64,000 bases of DNA, from the NCBI GenBank assembly GCA_044336205.1, contig CP172318.1, forward strand, positions 2,232,001 to 2,296,000, read 5' to 3'. This DNA is from Ruoffia sp044336205 (GTDB taxonomy: Bacteria; Bacillota; Bacilli; Lactobacillales; Aerococcaceae). Below, one piece after another: positions 18,387-28,129 of the stretch (position 1 is the stretch's first letter; every line of letters starts with the position of its first letter). The position numbers and the translations under genes were made by a program. The notes below the pieces were generated by a model. The model saw only the letters and a program-made list of their open reading frames with translations, was not told the DNA's origin and made no database searches.

Positions 18387-18524
18387 ATGCCAAAAAGAAC
18401 TTACCAACCAAAAAAACGTAAACGCAGTAGAGTACATGGATTCCGTAAGAGAATGAGTACAAAAAACGGACGTAATGTCTTAAAAAGACGTCGTCTTAAA
18501 GGGCGTAAGAAATTATCAGCCTAA
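18387..18524 (+). CDS. rpmH: 50S ribosomal protein L34
   Basis: The 45-residue basic protein reads MPKRTYQPKKRKRSRVHGF and ends RRLKGRKKLSA, the standard L34 sequence. It has a strong AGGAGGG ribosome site. It is the first gene on the right-hand side of the origin and lies upstream of rnpA, as in nearly all bacteria. Confidence 0.98.
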   Translation: MPKRTYQPKKRKRSRVHGFRKRMSTKNGRNVLKRRRLKGRKKLSA

Positions 18525-18542
18525 GGATAATCAATTAATGAT

Positions 18543-18600
18543 GCAAGCATTCATCAAAGTTAACGATTCGTCGTTAGTTTTGACGAATGCTTGCTTTTTT
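18543..18600 (+). terminator. terminator after rpmH
   Basis: GCAAGCATTC and GAATGCTTGC form a 10-bp stem ending in six T residues. It probably lowers rnpA expression relative to rpmH. Confidence 0.8.
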
Positions 18601-18735
18601 GTAACTAAAAATATCTTGTTAGATCCAAATAAATAGAGAATAAGGTAAAAGCGTAAAACTGTTTTTCTTTTAGGTATATTTTCGCTATAATGATAGTCAG
18701 TGAATGTCTAGATTTTAAATGAATGAGGGAACTTT

Positions 18736-19101
18736 GTGAGAAAAGATTATCGTGTAAAAAAAGAACATGAATTTCAACGTGTATTCCATGAAGGGGAATC
18801 TGTAGCCAACAGGCAGTTAGTGCTTTATGTCTATCCGAAAGTAGAACAAGCACATTTTCGTGTCGGGTTATCCGTTGGTAAGAAGATTGGGAATGCAGTT
18901 GAGAGAAATCAAGTAAAGCGCTATTTAAGACAAGCTTTGCACGAATTAGAACCCGCGATTAAACCAGATATGGATTTTCTTTTAATTGCTCGTAAGGATA
19001 TCCAAACAAAGACCTTCCACCAAGTAAAAAGTTCGATTATTCACGTAATGAATTTAGCGGGGGTCATAGATAAGAATCACCCTGCTATAGTAAACAAGTA
19101 G
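18736..19101 (+). CDS. rnpA: ribonuclease P protein component
   Basis: The 121-residue basic protein opens VRKDYRVKKEHEFQRVF and holds the RNase P signature GNAVERNQVKRYLRQAL. It assists the catalytic RNA in tRNA 5' maturation. The start is GTG at 18736 with GAGGG before it. It lies 9 nt upstream of yidC. Confidence 0.96.
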   Translation: MRKDYRVKKEHEFQRVFHEGESVANRQLVLYVYPKVEQAHFRVGLSVGKKIGNAVERNQVKRYLRQALHELEPAIKPDMDFLLIARKDIQTKTFHQVKSSIIHVMNLAGVIDKNHPAIVNK

Positions 19102-19110
19102 GAGGAGTCA

Positions 19111-19947
19111 ATGAAAAAATATAAAAAATGGTTTAAATTACTGGCGTTATTATCTGTGGTATTCATTTTAGCAGCTTGTGGTTCAACGAATGAAGCGGCT
19201 AATGCGAATAGTACTGGAATTTGGGATCGTTATGTTATTTTTAATTTATCTCAATTTATCGTCTGGTTATCTGATTTATTTGGAGGGAATTATCCTTTAG
19301 GGATTACTCTATTTACTATCTTAATTCGTACATTATTACTGCCTGTATTCCAAATGCAGATTAAATCTCAACGTCAGATGCAAGAGATTCAACCTGAACT
19401 CGATGCGATTAGAGAAAAATATCCAAATAAAGATCGTCTATCTATGGAAGCTATGCAAGAGGAACAACAGCAATTAATGCAAGACCGTGGTGTAAACCAA
19501 TTTGCTGGATGTTTACCAATGTTAATTCAATTACCTGTAATGATGGCTTTATATCAAGCAATCTTAAGAACCGAAGAATTACGTCAAGGTAACTTCTTAT
19601 GGATGAACTTAGGTCAACCAGACCCATACTTTATCTTACCGATTATTGCCGCAACCTTAACCTTTACAACCACTTACTTCACTATGAAGAGTAATCCAGT
19701 TCAAAACAGCATGGCTAAGAGTATGATGTTTGTATCACCACTGATGATATTAATGATTGGATTAACTCTACCAAGTGCGATTGCTTTATACTGGGTTGTT
19801 TCTAATGCCTTTACTTTAGTTCAAACGTTTGTTTTCAATAATCCATATAAGATTATTGCAGAGCGAGAAGCTAAAGCTCAAGCAGAGAAAGAGAAACAAC
19901 GTGAGTTAAAACGTCAATTACGTCGAGCAACAGGTAAGAAGAAATAA
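19111..19947 (+). CDS. yidC: membrane protein insertase YidC (lipoprotein form)
   Basis: The 278-residue Gram-positive type has a lipoprotein signal ending LAAC, then five membrane segments. The groove arginine lies in LIRTLLLPVFQMQIKSQRQM. NQFAGCLPMLIQLPVMMALYQAI is conserved, and the tail is basic (KRQLRRATGKKK) and can contact ribosomes. It lies between rnpA and jag, the conserved order. Confidence 0.95.
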   Translation: MKKYKKWFKLLALLSVVFILAACGSTNEAANANSTGIWDRYVIFNLSQFIVWLSDLFGGNYPLGITLFTILIRTLLLPVFQMQIKSQRQMQEIQPELDAIREKYPNKDRLSMEAMQEEQQQLMQDRGVNQFAGCLPMLIQLPVMMALYQAILRTEELRQGNFLWMNLGQPDPYFILPIIAATLTFTTTYFTMKSNPVQNSMAKSMMFVSPLMILMIGLTLPSAIALYWVVSNAFTLVQTFVFNNPYKIIAEREAKAQAEKEKQRELKRQLRRATGKKK

Positions 19948-19969
19948 CAATGTTTGAAAGGAAGATTTG

Positions 19970-20932
19970 ATGTTGGAACATAGTACTACTGTCAGAGCTG
20001 AGACTGTTGATAAAGCCATCGAAAAAGGTTTACTAGAACTTAACATCTCAAGCTCAGAAGCAGATATTCATGTTATTAGTGAAGGTAAAAAAGGTTTGTT
20101 CGGTTTCGGTAAGCAAGATGCGGTTGTAGAAATCACAATGAAAAATAATCTTAGTTTGTCTGAGATTACACAGCAACTTGAAGAAGAAGTTAGAAACGAA
20201 CAATCAGAAACAGTCAAAGTGACTGAAGAAGTTGTTGAAGTATCTGAAGATCTTGATATTGAAGAAGCTGAACCGAACCAAATCGTTGAAAAAATTGAAC
20301 CAGCCGAAGAAAAAACAGCAGAAAAGGCTGAAAACAACTTTGAACCAGCGGTTCAATTTGAAACAACAAAGGTACAAGCTTCACAGACTAATGTGAACGA
20401 AGAAAATTCTGAAACGTCTAATGAACCACAAGAAACTTCTGACCACCAAGAAGGAAAAGCTTTTCAAGATGAAATGAGCATTGAAGAAGCGAGCCAAAAA
20501 GTCGCAAGATATATTGAAACCATCATCAAAGAATATGGAGCTCAAGCTGATGTTGATTATGAAATTAGTCGCTCACAAGTCAGCTTTAACATAGATACAG
20601 ATAAGTCAGGATTGGTTATTGGTAAGCATGGTAAGATTATTAATTCCCTTCAAATCTTATCGCAAACTTATTTCCAAACTCTATACCGTCGCCGCACTTC
20701 TATCTTATTGAATGTTGGTGACTATCGTGATCGTCGTGCTAATATCTTAAGACAAATTGCCCAACGTACTGCGGAAGATGTATTAAAGAGTAAGCATTCG
20801 GTGATTTTAGATCCACTACCAGCTTATGAACGTAAACAAATTCATGCTCACCTTGCAAAAATAGACAATATTAGAACACATTCAGAAGGTAAAGAGCCAA
20901 ACCGCTATTTAGTAGTAGAATATAGAGATTAA
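19970..20932 (+). CDS. jag: Jag/KhpB RNA-binding protein (KH + R3H)
   Basis: About 320 residues. An N-terminal Jag domain holds KKGLFGFGKQDAVVEI. A long acidic, Glu-rich low-complexity linker (about 65-165) follows. A KH domain has the GKHG loop in SGLVIGKHGKIINSLQ, and an R3H domain has PAYERKQIHAHLA and IRTHSEGKEPNRYLVV. The family affects cell division and cell-wall synthesis through RNA binding. The ATG at 19970 is preferred to TTG at 19967. In most Firmicutes mnmE follows at once, but here it is 17 kb away. Confidence 0.93.
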   Translation: MLEHSTTVRAETVDKAIEKGLLELNISSSEADIHVISEGKKGLFGFGKQDAVVEITMKNNLSLSEITQQLEEEVRNEQSETVKVTEEVVEVSEDLDIEEAEPNQIVEKIEPAEEKTAEKAENNFEPAVQFETTKVQASQTNVNEENSETSNEPQETSDHQEGKAFQDEMSIEEASQKVARYIETIIKEYGAQADVDYEISRSQVSFNIDTDKSGLVIGKHGKIINSLQILSQTYFQTLYRRRTSILLNVGDYRDRRANILRQIAQRTAEDVLKSKHSVILDPLPAYERKQIHAHLAKIDNIRTHSEGKEPNRYLVVEYRD

Positions 20933-20963
20933 AGAAAGGCTGGGACAAAAGGTCCTGGATTCT

Positions 20964-21021
20964 AAAATAAAAGAGAACCTACATTTTCTGTCAAAGAATT
21001 TGTAAGTTCTCTTATTTTATT
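20964..21021 (-). terminator. hairpin at the transposase 3' end
   Basis: AATAAAAGAGAAC and GTTCTCTTATTTTATT pair across a short loop immediately after the transposase stop. It probably ends the transposase transcript. Confidence 0.55.
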
Positions 21022-22540
21022 ACCTTGTTTTTTGCATATTTCTTCAGATTGTTGGCCATCAAGACCAACCCAATGTCTGTTTTTACCTTCGATTTACCCC
21101 TTAGGTTAAATCGTGTGAATCCTAAATTAGCCTTTATCTGGCCAAAGACTGGCTCAACATCAATCTTTCGTTTGGCAAAGATTGTTGAACCTTCTTTAGA
21201 TAAAAGCTTTTCTGCTTCTGTATTTTTCAAAATTTGATACTTCTCATTATAGTAAAGCGCCTTTTGCGGCGCATTCTCTGGATCTGTTGGTTTATAAACC
21301 GCTACTTGAGAAGTATAGCCACTCAATTTATTTCTCCGTTTGGATTGATGGCTGTAGTAATAGATCGTACCGTCTGGGTGCGTAAAGGTCTTTTCTTCTT
21401 CATTATAAACCCAATTTCCTAAGTTTTTATCTGATGTTTTGTGTTTCTTTTTTGGTCTTTATCAAATCGGTTGTATTTAATAAGATGGTCAATATCATTA
21501 TCGTCTAAGTAAGTTAAGTTTTCTTCACTACCGTACCCTGCATCAGCTACAATGCGTTTAGGTCGATGAGGAAAGGTTTCGATAAAAGGTTGTAGCGTCC
21601 GTGTATCCGTCGGATTCGGAAAAACATCATAATGAAGAACAAATTGATTTTCTGTACCAATCTGAATATTATACCCGGCTTTCAACTGACCATTCATCAT
21701 AGGGTCGTCTTTCATTCGCATAAACGTCGCATCAGTATCTGTTTTTGAGTAACTGTTTCGACCATCGAACGTCTCAAACTGTTGATGATACTTTCGTTTT
21801 CGAGGCAGAAAATCCTGGCTCACTTTCCGATGATGTTTCTTGAGGCGACGACGAGCTTGTTTACGAGGATCTGGTCCTTTTACAGGATTCTCTTCAATAT
21901 CTTGTGACAGTTTTTCAACTTCTTCTTCAATTAGTTCGGTAATCTCTTGAAGCATAGACTCTTCCAATTCCAACTCTTCATCGTATTGAATACCTGCATC
22001 AACCATCGGTTGAATTTCTTCAAAGTAATATTCACGAGCAGATGTTTTCAGACGTTCCGCAAATCTTTCCGTTGCTTTTCTCCAGACAAAAGTATACTTA
22101 TTGGCATTGGCTTCAATCTTCGTCCCATCAATAAAGACATTCTCTAAAGTGATTAGTTTTTCCAATTTTAATTGAATTGTAAATTCGATAAATATATTCT
22201 CTAAAAGACGACTACAGTTGTCAGAAGAACGAAATCGATTAATCGTGCGATAGCTAATCACTTGTTGGGCAACAAGCCATTGCATCGGTAGATTTTCTTC
22301 CATCATTTCTTCAATCTTTCGACCACTAAAAATACCTTTACTGTAAGCATAAAGAAGAGACATGATGAGTGGTTTTGGGTGATAGGCAGGACGACCGTCC
22401 TGAGTCTCAAAAATTTTAAAGTAATGATCGTCCAATGAATCGACAAAGTTATAGATAGAAAAAACAATATGGTTGGGATCAATACAAGTAGATAATTCTA
22501 ATGGAAGTGAAGTTTGATTCATGTTATAATGTACGTACAT
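21012..22540 (-). pseudogene. IS1182-family transposase, frameshifted
   Basis: The N-terminal part (376 codons as read from 22549, ATG at 22540 with AAGGGGTG) ends at a stop at 21419-21421. The rest of the protein (VYNEEEKTFTHPDGTIYYY and on to FAKRKIDVEPVFGQIKANLG) continues in the -1 frame to 21012. The switch lies at a run of six A residues (near 21452). One lost A would explain it. Joined, the protein would be about 510 residues, normal for the family. Confidence 0.85.
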
Positions 22541-22619
22541 AAAAAGCACCCCTTTAATGTTTAGTGTCTATTTACTAATATTATATCAGGGTGCTTTTTG
22601 TATGCCTAATTATATATAG

Positions 22620-22664
22620 CAAAAACGACGAGAAAATTAGTTAATCTAATTTCTCGTCGTTTTT
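22620..22664. terminator. symmetrical hairpin inside the IS right end
   Basis: AAAAACGACGAGAAA and its complement form an almost perfect stem of about 19 bp flanked by A and T runs, so it can terminate on both strands. Such structures shield transposase genes from outside transcription. Confidence 0.7.
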
Positions 22665-22756
22665 ATTTAGTGGCTTTTGTCCCAGCCTCTTTTATTTTGC
22701 TTGCTACCAAAAGCGAGAAACTGATTATAGCTGTGTAATTTTTATTTTAGATTTAG

Positions 22757-23578
22757 CTAGAGTGATTGGATTAATCGTGTTGATAATGATTGGTAGTGTT
22801 TATATAGGAAGGAAAATTTAGTTGAACGACCTTCCTGCCATGGCTTATCTTTCCCACAAAAATGTAAAATCACAGTATTATTCACCACCCAATCAAGATT
22901 GTATTCGTTTTGACTTAAGAGTTCATACAAGATAGGCAAACGTGAATCAAAATTATAAATTTCATCGGCTAAGGGGAATACTTTGTCCCCATACAAGGCA
23001 TTCAATATATCTTGGTCAGGTAAAAGTAAAAAATTATGGTTGTCTTGAATGAATCGGAAGATTGCCTCGCTTCGAACTTCTTGGCGAATTAAATCTAGGT
23101 TCATTAGTAGGACACCAGAATTATAATAACTAGCTAATTCACGATTACCTAGTCTTAATCGATTGATAGTATCCGTAAACTCTAATCGAGTATGACTAGA
23201 GGCAGCATAAAGATAATCTTCAATATCTTGCATATATAAGGAAGATAAATTATTAATGCAGAGGATATCAGCATCTAAATACAGTATCTTATCTAAATTT
23301 TCTGGCAAGAAATTATGAGCTAAGAGACGATAATAGATCGACTCAGGCCAACGATCCGAAGCAGGTGCTTCTTCGAAGATGTTCTCACCAACAATCACTG
23401 GATGGTAAGTCATGTTAAGCGATTGGCAGTATTGATGAATTAAGTCATTATCTTTTAAAGCTTCTTTTTGAAGGATGTAGATATCAAAGTCTGTCTGTGG
23501 AGTATTGACATAAATTGAATATAAAGTTGTTAGAAAAGGTTTAGTAAATCGATTATTAATAGAAAATAGAAGATTCAT
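22757..23578 (-). CDS. family 8 glycosyltransferase
   Basis: About 273 residues opening MNLLFSINNRFTKPFLTTLYS, with the metal-binding DxD in ILYLDADILCINN, the N-acceptor region ASYYNSGVLLMNLDLIR and DQDILNALYGDKVFPL. It ends with HFCGKDKPWQ. These are GT8 hallmarks (UDP-glucose/galactose users such as LPS-type transferases and GspA). The ATG at 23578 is chosen because the GT8 fold starts there; the ribosome site is weak. It is a single gene with no partner, and its acceptor is unknown. Confidence 0.85.
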   Translation of the reverse strand: MNLLFSINNRFTKPFLTTLYSIYVNTPQTDFDIYILQKEALKDNDLIHQYCQSLNMTYHPVIVGENIFEEAPASDRWPESIYYRLLAHNFLPENLDKILYLDADILCINNLSSLYMQDIEDYLYAASSHTRLEFTDTINRLRLGNRELASYYNSGVLLMNLDLIRQEVRSEAIFRFIQDNHNFLLLPDQDILNALYGDKVFPLADEIYNFDSRLPILYELLSQNEYNLDWVVNNTVILHFCGKDKPWQEGRSTKFSFLYKHYQSLSTRLIQSL

Positions 23579-23720
23579 TCGTCTTGGCTCACTTTCAATT
23601 AAGTTTATACAAATAAACCATAACAAAATTGAGTTAATTAATTATGAATAACACAAAAATTTACAAACTTAATATTCTTTCAAATTCATTAACTTTAATT
23701 TTACAAAAACAATTTCATAA

Positions 23721-23763
23721 TTTACATGATATTTACTATAAATTAATAACTAACAGGTATCAT
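23721..23763 (+). promoter_or_regulatory. Pho-box-like promoter of the ugp operon
   Basis: TTTACA (23721-23726) and TTTACT (23732-23737) form a direct repeat with an 11-bp period. Twenty nt later comes TATCAT (23758-23763) as a -10 box. The same layout precedes the phn operon at 54.8 kb. The 11-bp repeat of TTHACA is the style of Gram-positive PhoP sites. Confidence 0.5.
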
Positions 23764-23819
23764 ACTGGATAGAAATGAGAGATGAATTGGCATTTCAAAA
23801 ATATTAGGAGGTTAGTTGT

Positions 23820-25139
23820 ATGTTTAATACAATTAAAAAAATTATTTCTGTCCTTATTCTAGCAGTATTATTTGTTGGAAATTTTGGATTAGCTTCAGTA
23901 GGAGTTCAAGCTCAAGATTCTGTAGAATTAGCGTTTTGGCATGCTATGGGTGGTAATGCGGGTGAAGCTTTACAAGCATTAGTTGATGAATTCAATGCGT
24001 CACAAGATGGTATTGTAGTGAATGCTCAATATCAAGGTTCATACGATGAAACTTTAACAAAATTACGTTCATCAGCATCGGGTTCTGAAGTTGGAGCGGA
24101 TATTGTTCAAGTATTCGAATTAGGATCAACTTTTATGATTGATTCTGGTCTAACTGTACCAGTTCAAACTTATATCGATGAAAGTGGTTATGATATCTCT
24201 CAAATCGAGCCAAACTTGGCAGCATATTATACAATCGATGACCAATTAAACTCTATGCCATTCAACTCATCAACACCGTTAATGTACTATAACGTAGATA
24301 TGTTCGAAGTAGCAGGTATTGAAGAAGTTCCAGGATCATTAGAAGAAATTATTGAAATTGCACCAAAATTGCAAGAAGCTGGTGCAGCAACGCCAATGTC
24401 ATTACAAATTTACGGGTGGTATATGGAACAATGGTTCTCTAAACAGGAAGCAGACATCTTTGATAATGGTAACGGTCGTGAAGGAACACCAACTGAAACT
24501 GTTTTCGTTGATAACGGAGCAATGGAAAACATCGTTACAACTTGGTTAGAAGGTATGGAAGCAGGAGCTTTACCAAACGTTGGACGTACAGGTGGACAAG
24601 CTGAGTTCGTTGCAGGTCAATCTGCTATTACATTAGGATCTACAGCAAGCTTACGTCAAATCTTAACAGAAGTTGACGGACGTTTCGAAGTAGGGACAGC
24701 GTACTTCCCAGGAGTTACAGCTGAAGACCAAGGTGGAGTATCAATTGGTGGAGCATCATTATGGATGATCGAATCTGGAGATGATGCTAAGAAACAAGCT
24801 ACTTGGGAATTCATCGAGTACTTAATTGCTCCTGAAACTCAAGCTAAATGGAACCGTGATACAGGTTACTTCCCAATTACAACAGCAACTCATGAAGAGC
24901 AAGTATTCATTGATAACTTAGCTGAGTTCCCTCAATTCCAAACAGCGATTGATCAATTACATGATTCATCACCAGAATCACAAGGTGCGCTATCAGGTGT
25001 AAATCAAGAAGCGCGTCAAATCTACGAAACTGAATTAGAAAACGTGTTAAACGGTGCTTCAGATCCAGCATCTGCAGTTCAATCAATGGCTGATCAAGTG
25101 AATGCAGCATTAGAAAACTACAACGCTGCTAATCAATAA
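23820..25139 (+). CDS. ugpB: family 1 solute-binding protein, UgpB-like
   Basis: The 439-residue exported protein opens the mature part with VELAFWHAMGG and continues LTKLRSSASG, close in pattern to glycerol-3-phosphate/glycerophosphodiester binding protein UgpB. The signal peptide ends VGVQAQ and has no lipobox cysteine, unusual for a binding protein in a single-membrane cell. The next genes are two permeases, an ATPase and a glycerophosphodiesterase, which supports UgpB over a sugar-binding role. Codon usage is highly optimised, suggesting strong expression. Confidence 0.75.
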   Translation: MFNTIKKIISVLILAVLFVGNFGLASVGVQAQDSVELAFWHAMGGNAGEALQALVDEFNASQDGIVVNAQYQGSYDETLTKLRSSASGSEVGADIVQVFELGSTFMIDSGLTVPVQTYIDESGYDISQIEPNLAAYYTIDDQLNSMPFNSSTPLMYYNVDMFEVAGIEEVPGSLEEIIEIAPKLQEAGAATPMSLQIYGWYMEQWFSKQEADIFDNGNGREGTPTETVFVDNGAMENIVTTWLEGMEAGALPNVGRTGGQAEFVAGQSAITLGSTASLRQILTEVDGRFEVGTAYFPGVTAEDQGGVSIGGASLWMIESGDDAKKQATWEFIEYLIAPETQAKWNRDTGYFPITTATHEEQVFIDNLAEFPQFQTAIDQLHDSSPESQGALSGVNQEARQIYETELENVLNGASDPASAVQSMADQVNAALENYNAANQ

Positions 25140-25160
25140 GAATGACAATGATTTGGGAAG

Positions 25161-25195
25161 CTGGGTATTTACCTTAGGGTATGCCCAGTTTTTCT
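25161..25195 (+). terminator. attenuator after ugpB
   Basis: CTGGG...TACC-TTA-GGTA...CCCAG followed by TTTTTCTTTT lies between the binding-protein gene and the permease genes. Partial termination here would give more binding protein than transporter. Confidence 0.65.
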
Positions 25196-25228
25196 TTTAT
25201 TCTATAGTGAGTTAGATAAGGAGATTTT

Positions 25229-26113
25229 ATGGAACAAGTAAAAATTATTAAAGAAGAACGTCCATTTTTAGATCGGATTAAAGGGTATGCCTATTTATTA
25301 CCTGCTATTATTATCCTTAGTTTATTTATGTTCTGGCCTTTTATTCAAACCTTTTATCGAAGTGCTTTTTTAACCAATAATATGGGAGCTAATGCCCAGT
25401 TTCTTGGACTAGGAAACTACCAAGAATTGCTGACTTCAGCGAGTTTTTTAAATAGTGTCTTAGTTACTTTACAGTTTGTATTGATTGTTGTGGTCTTCGG
25501 AGTAACTCTCGGTTTCTTGACGGCTTTGTTATGTCAGAAGACCTTCCCAGGTATTAAATTCTTTAGTGCAAGTTATGCCATGCCAATGGCTATTGCTTCT
25601 GCAGGGATGGCGATGATTTTTCAAGTTATGTTGAATCCAACGGTTGGGATTGTGAACCATGTGTTAGGGACTTTTACTAATTACTTAGCAAACCCTAAAA
25701 CAGCTTTATTTGTCATTGGAATCTTAACAGGTTGGCTCAATTCAGGGATGAATTTCTTATATTTTAGTTCTGGTTTAGCGAGTATTGATGAGTCACTTTA
25801 TGAAAGTGGGTCAATTGATGGGGCGAATGGTTTTCAAAAGTTTCTATTCATTACTTTACCTTCGCTTAAACCAACTTTATTCTTCGTCATTGTAACCAAC
25901 GTTATTAATGCATTCCAAGGTTTTGGTCAGATTAACATTTTAACTAAAGGTGGTCCAGGTCAATCCACTAACGTAATTGTTTACGATATTTACCGTAATG
26001 CTTTTATGAACTATCGTTATGGTTTTGCTTCAGCAGAATCGGTTATATTATTCATTATTGTTATGATTTTAACGATTATTATGTTTAGATTTAGAAAGGG
26101 GGCTAACAGCTAA
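25229..26113 (+). CDS. ugpA: ABC transporter permease, UgpA/MalF-like
   Basis: The 294-residue inner-membrane protein has six predicted helices and the EAA loop ESGSIDGANGFQKFLFITLP that docks with the ATPase. It is preceded by AAGGAG. Its stop overlaps the next start (TAATG). Confidence 0.8.
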   Translation: MEQVKIIKEERPFLDRIKGYAYLLPAIIILSLFMFWPFIQTFYRSAFLTNNMGANAQFLGLGNYQELLTSASFLNSVLVTLQFVLIVVVFGVTLGFLTALLCQKTFPGIKFFSASYAMPMAIASAGMAMIFQVMLNPTVGIVNHVLGTFTNYLANPKTALFVIGILTGWLNSGMNFLYFSSGLASIDESLYESGSIDGANGFQKFLFITLPSLKPTLFFVIVTNVINAFQGFGQINILTKGGPGQSTNVIVYDIYRNAFMNYRYGFASAESVILFIIVMILTIIMFRFRKGANS

Positions 26114-26973
26114 TGCAAGCTTCAGCAAATTCTATCGAAAAGAAATATATTTACCGTCAACGCTTAGGACGCATTGCTTTAGTATTACTTAACGTTGTTG
26201 CCTGGCTATTTACTATGTACCCTTTAATTTACGCCTTTTTAATGGCGATTAAACCCTCTGGGGAATTATACGATCCCAACAGCATCCTATTCCCACAAAA
26301 TCCGACTCTGTCAAACTTTGTAGATGTGTTCGATATTGCTCCAATTGGTCGTTATATTATGAACTCGCTAATTGTAGCTGTTTCAATTACTTTATTACAA
26401 ATTGTGACGTCGATTTTAGCAGCCTTTGCTTTTAGGTTCTTAAACTTTAAAGGAAAGGGAATTATTTACGGATTAATTCTTTCAACGATGATGATTCCAG
26501 GAGAGGCAGTGATTATTTCACAATTCTTAATGGTATCTGGTTGGGGATTAACCGATTCACTGATTGTTTTAATTATTCCTTTTGTTGTTTCTGCTTTCAA
26601 TATTTTCTTATGTGTGCAAGCTTTAGAGAATTTCCCTTATGAAGTGTATGAATCAGCTAAGATTGATGGTTGTAGTGATGTTCGCTTTGCTTTCACTATG
26701 GTATTGCCTTTAATTAAACCAACTATTGGGGCAATGGCTGTACAATCTTTCTTATCGGGATGGAATATGTATATGTGGCCACTCTTAGTAACTAATAACG
26801 ATAGTAACCGGACTGTGCAAATTGGTATTAGTATGTTGAACAGTGTCGACTCACAATCGTTAGTTTTAATGGTTGCTGGGGTAATTATTTGTATGATTCC
26901 TAGTTTAACTATCTTCATTGTTGGCCAACGTAATATGGTTAAAGGCCTGACATCAGGCGCAGTTAAAGGATAA
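26113..26973 (+). CDS. ugpE: ABC transporter permease, UgpE/MalG-like
   Basis: The 286-residue partner permease has six helices and an EAA motif, YESAKIDGCSDVRFAFTMVLP. The start overlaps the previous stop by one base. It forms the heterodimeric channel with the preceding permease. Confidence 0.8.
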   Translation: MQASANSIEKKYIYRQRLGRIALVLLNVVAWLFTMYPLIYAFLMAIKPSGELYDPNSILFPQNPTLSNFVDVFDIAPIGRYIMNSLIVAVSITLLQIVTSILAAFAFRFLNFKGKGIIYGLILSTMMIPGEAVIISQFLMVSGWGLTDSLIVLIIPFVVSAFNIFLCVQALENFPYEVYESAKIDGCSDVRFAFTMVLPLIKPTIGAMAVQSFLSGWNMYMWPLLVTNNDSNRTVQIGISMLNSVDSQSLVLMVAGVIICMIPSLTIFIVGQRNMVKGLTSGAVKG

Positions 26974-26997
26974 TCTTATTAAGGAGAAAATTGAGTC

Positions 26998-28128
26998 ATG
27001 GCAAAATTACAATTAAAAAAAGTAGCAAAAGTTTATGAAGATGGCTATAAAGCTGTTAAAAATATCGATTTAGATATTGAAGATAAAGAATTTATTGTAT
27101 TAGTTGGTCCTTCTGGATGTGGGAAGTCGACCACTTTACGTATGATTGCAGGTTTAGAAGGAATTTCTGAAGGTGAGATGTATATTGGAGATACTTTAGT
27201 GAATAATATCCCACCTAAAGAGCGAGATATTGCGATGGTATTCCAATCTTATGCTCTATATCCTCATATGACTGCGCGTGATAATATTGCCTTCGCTATG
27301 CGTATGGCAGGTATTAATAAACAAGAACGATACAAGCGTGTTGATGAAGTCGCAGCTATACTACAATTGAGTGACTTATTAGATAAGAAGCCAGGGGCAT
27401 TGTCAGGTGGGCAACGTCAACGTGTGGCTTTAGGTCGTGCCATGGTACGTAATCCTAAAGTTTTCTTATTAGATGAACCTTTATCAAATTTAGATGCTAA
27501 GTTACGTGTAACGATGCGTTCTGAGATTGTAAGTTTACACCGTAAGTTACAAACTACATTTGTCTATGTTACTCACGACCAAACTGAAGCAATGACGATG
27601 GGAACACGCATTGCCGTGATGAGTGTAGGGAATGTTGAGCAATTTGATACGCCGGCTAACTTATATTATAATCCTGCTAACGTCTTTGTTGCGGAGTTTA
27701 TCGGTAGTCCGCAAATGAATATGTTAGAAGGTAAGTTGGTTGAAGAAAACGGTGAAGTTTATTTTGTCTCAGCAGATAAGAATATTCATCTTCCTCAAGA
27801 ATTAGTCAACCGTATTAAGATTAATGTTGCAGGCCAAGAGGTGCTATTAGGAATCCGTCCAGAAAACGTTCATTATCAAAAGGACACAATGAATGAGAAC
27901 GTCGTGACAGTCACAGCTAAAAATGTTGAACAAATTGGTTCAGATACTTTTGTATACTTTGATTTAGATACTTCTAAACGTGAATGTGCAGCAAGATTTA
28001 ACCCTCCTCGTATGGTAGCATTGGAATCAGAAGTACATATCTCGATGGATTTAACTAAAGCTTTATTATTCGATAAGGCAAGTCAACAAACTATCTTAAA
28101 TCCTAGATCAGTAGAAGGAGTATTGTAA
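26998..28128 (+). CDS. ugpC: ABC transporter ATP-binding protein, UgpC/MsmK type
   Basis: The 376-residue ATPase has Walker A GPSGCGKSTT, Q-loop FQSYALYPHMT, signature LSGGQRQR, Walker B VFLLDEPLSNLD and a C-terminal regulatory TOBE domain (LLGIRPENVHY). It energises the import complex. MsmK-type ATPases can serve several sugar transporters, so it may be shared. It ends 1 nt before the phosphodiesterase gene. Confidence 0.85.
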   Translation: MAKLQLKKVAKVYEDGYKAVKNIDLDIEDKEFIVLVGPSGCGKSTTLRMIAGLEGISEGEMYIGDTLVNNIPPKERDIAMVFQSYALYPHMTARDNIAFAMRMAGINKQERYKRVDEVAAILQLSDLLDKKPGALSGGQRQRVALGRAMVRNPKVFLLDEPLSNLDAKLRVTMRSEIVSLHRKLQTTFVYVTHDQTEAMTMGTRIAVMSVGNVEQFDTPANLYYNPANVFVAEFIGSPQMNMLEGKLVEENGEVYFVSADKNIHLPQELVNRIKINVAGQEVLLGIRPENVHYQKDTMNENVVTVTAKNVEQIGSDTFVYFDLDTSKRECAARFNPPRMVALESEVHISMDLTKALLFDKASQQTILNPRSVEGVL

Positions 28129-28129
28129 A

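Larger units (their letters stand above)
20936..22689 (-). mobile_element. IS1182-like insertion sequence
   Basis: About 1.75 kb bounded by inverted ends that share GGCTGGGACAAAAG (20938-20951 direct, 22674-22687 inverted). It contains one transposase region on the reverse strand. A near-perfect hairpin lies inside each end. No clear target duplication could be defined. It inserted directly after jag and splits the jag-mnmE neighbourhood. Confidence 0.88.

Noticed and set aside
21440..21460. Programmed -1 frameshift in the IS transposase
   Set aside because: The A6G run is out of register with the A-AAA-AAG heptamer and no downstream stimulatory stem was seen.
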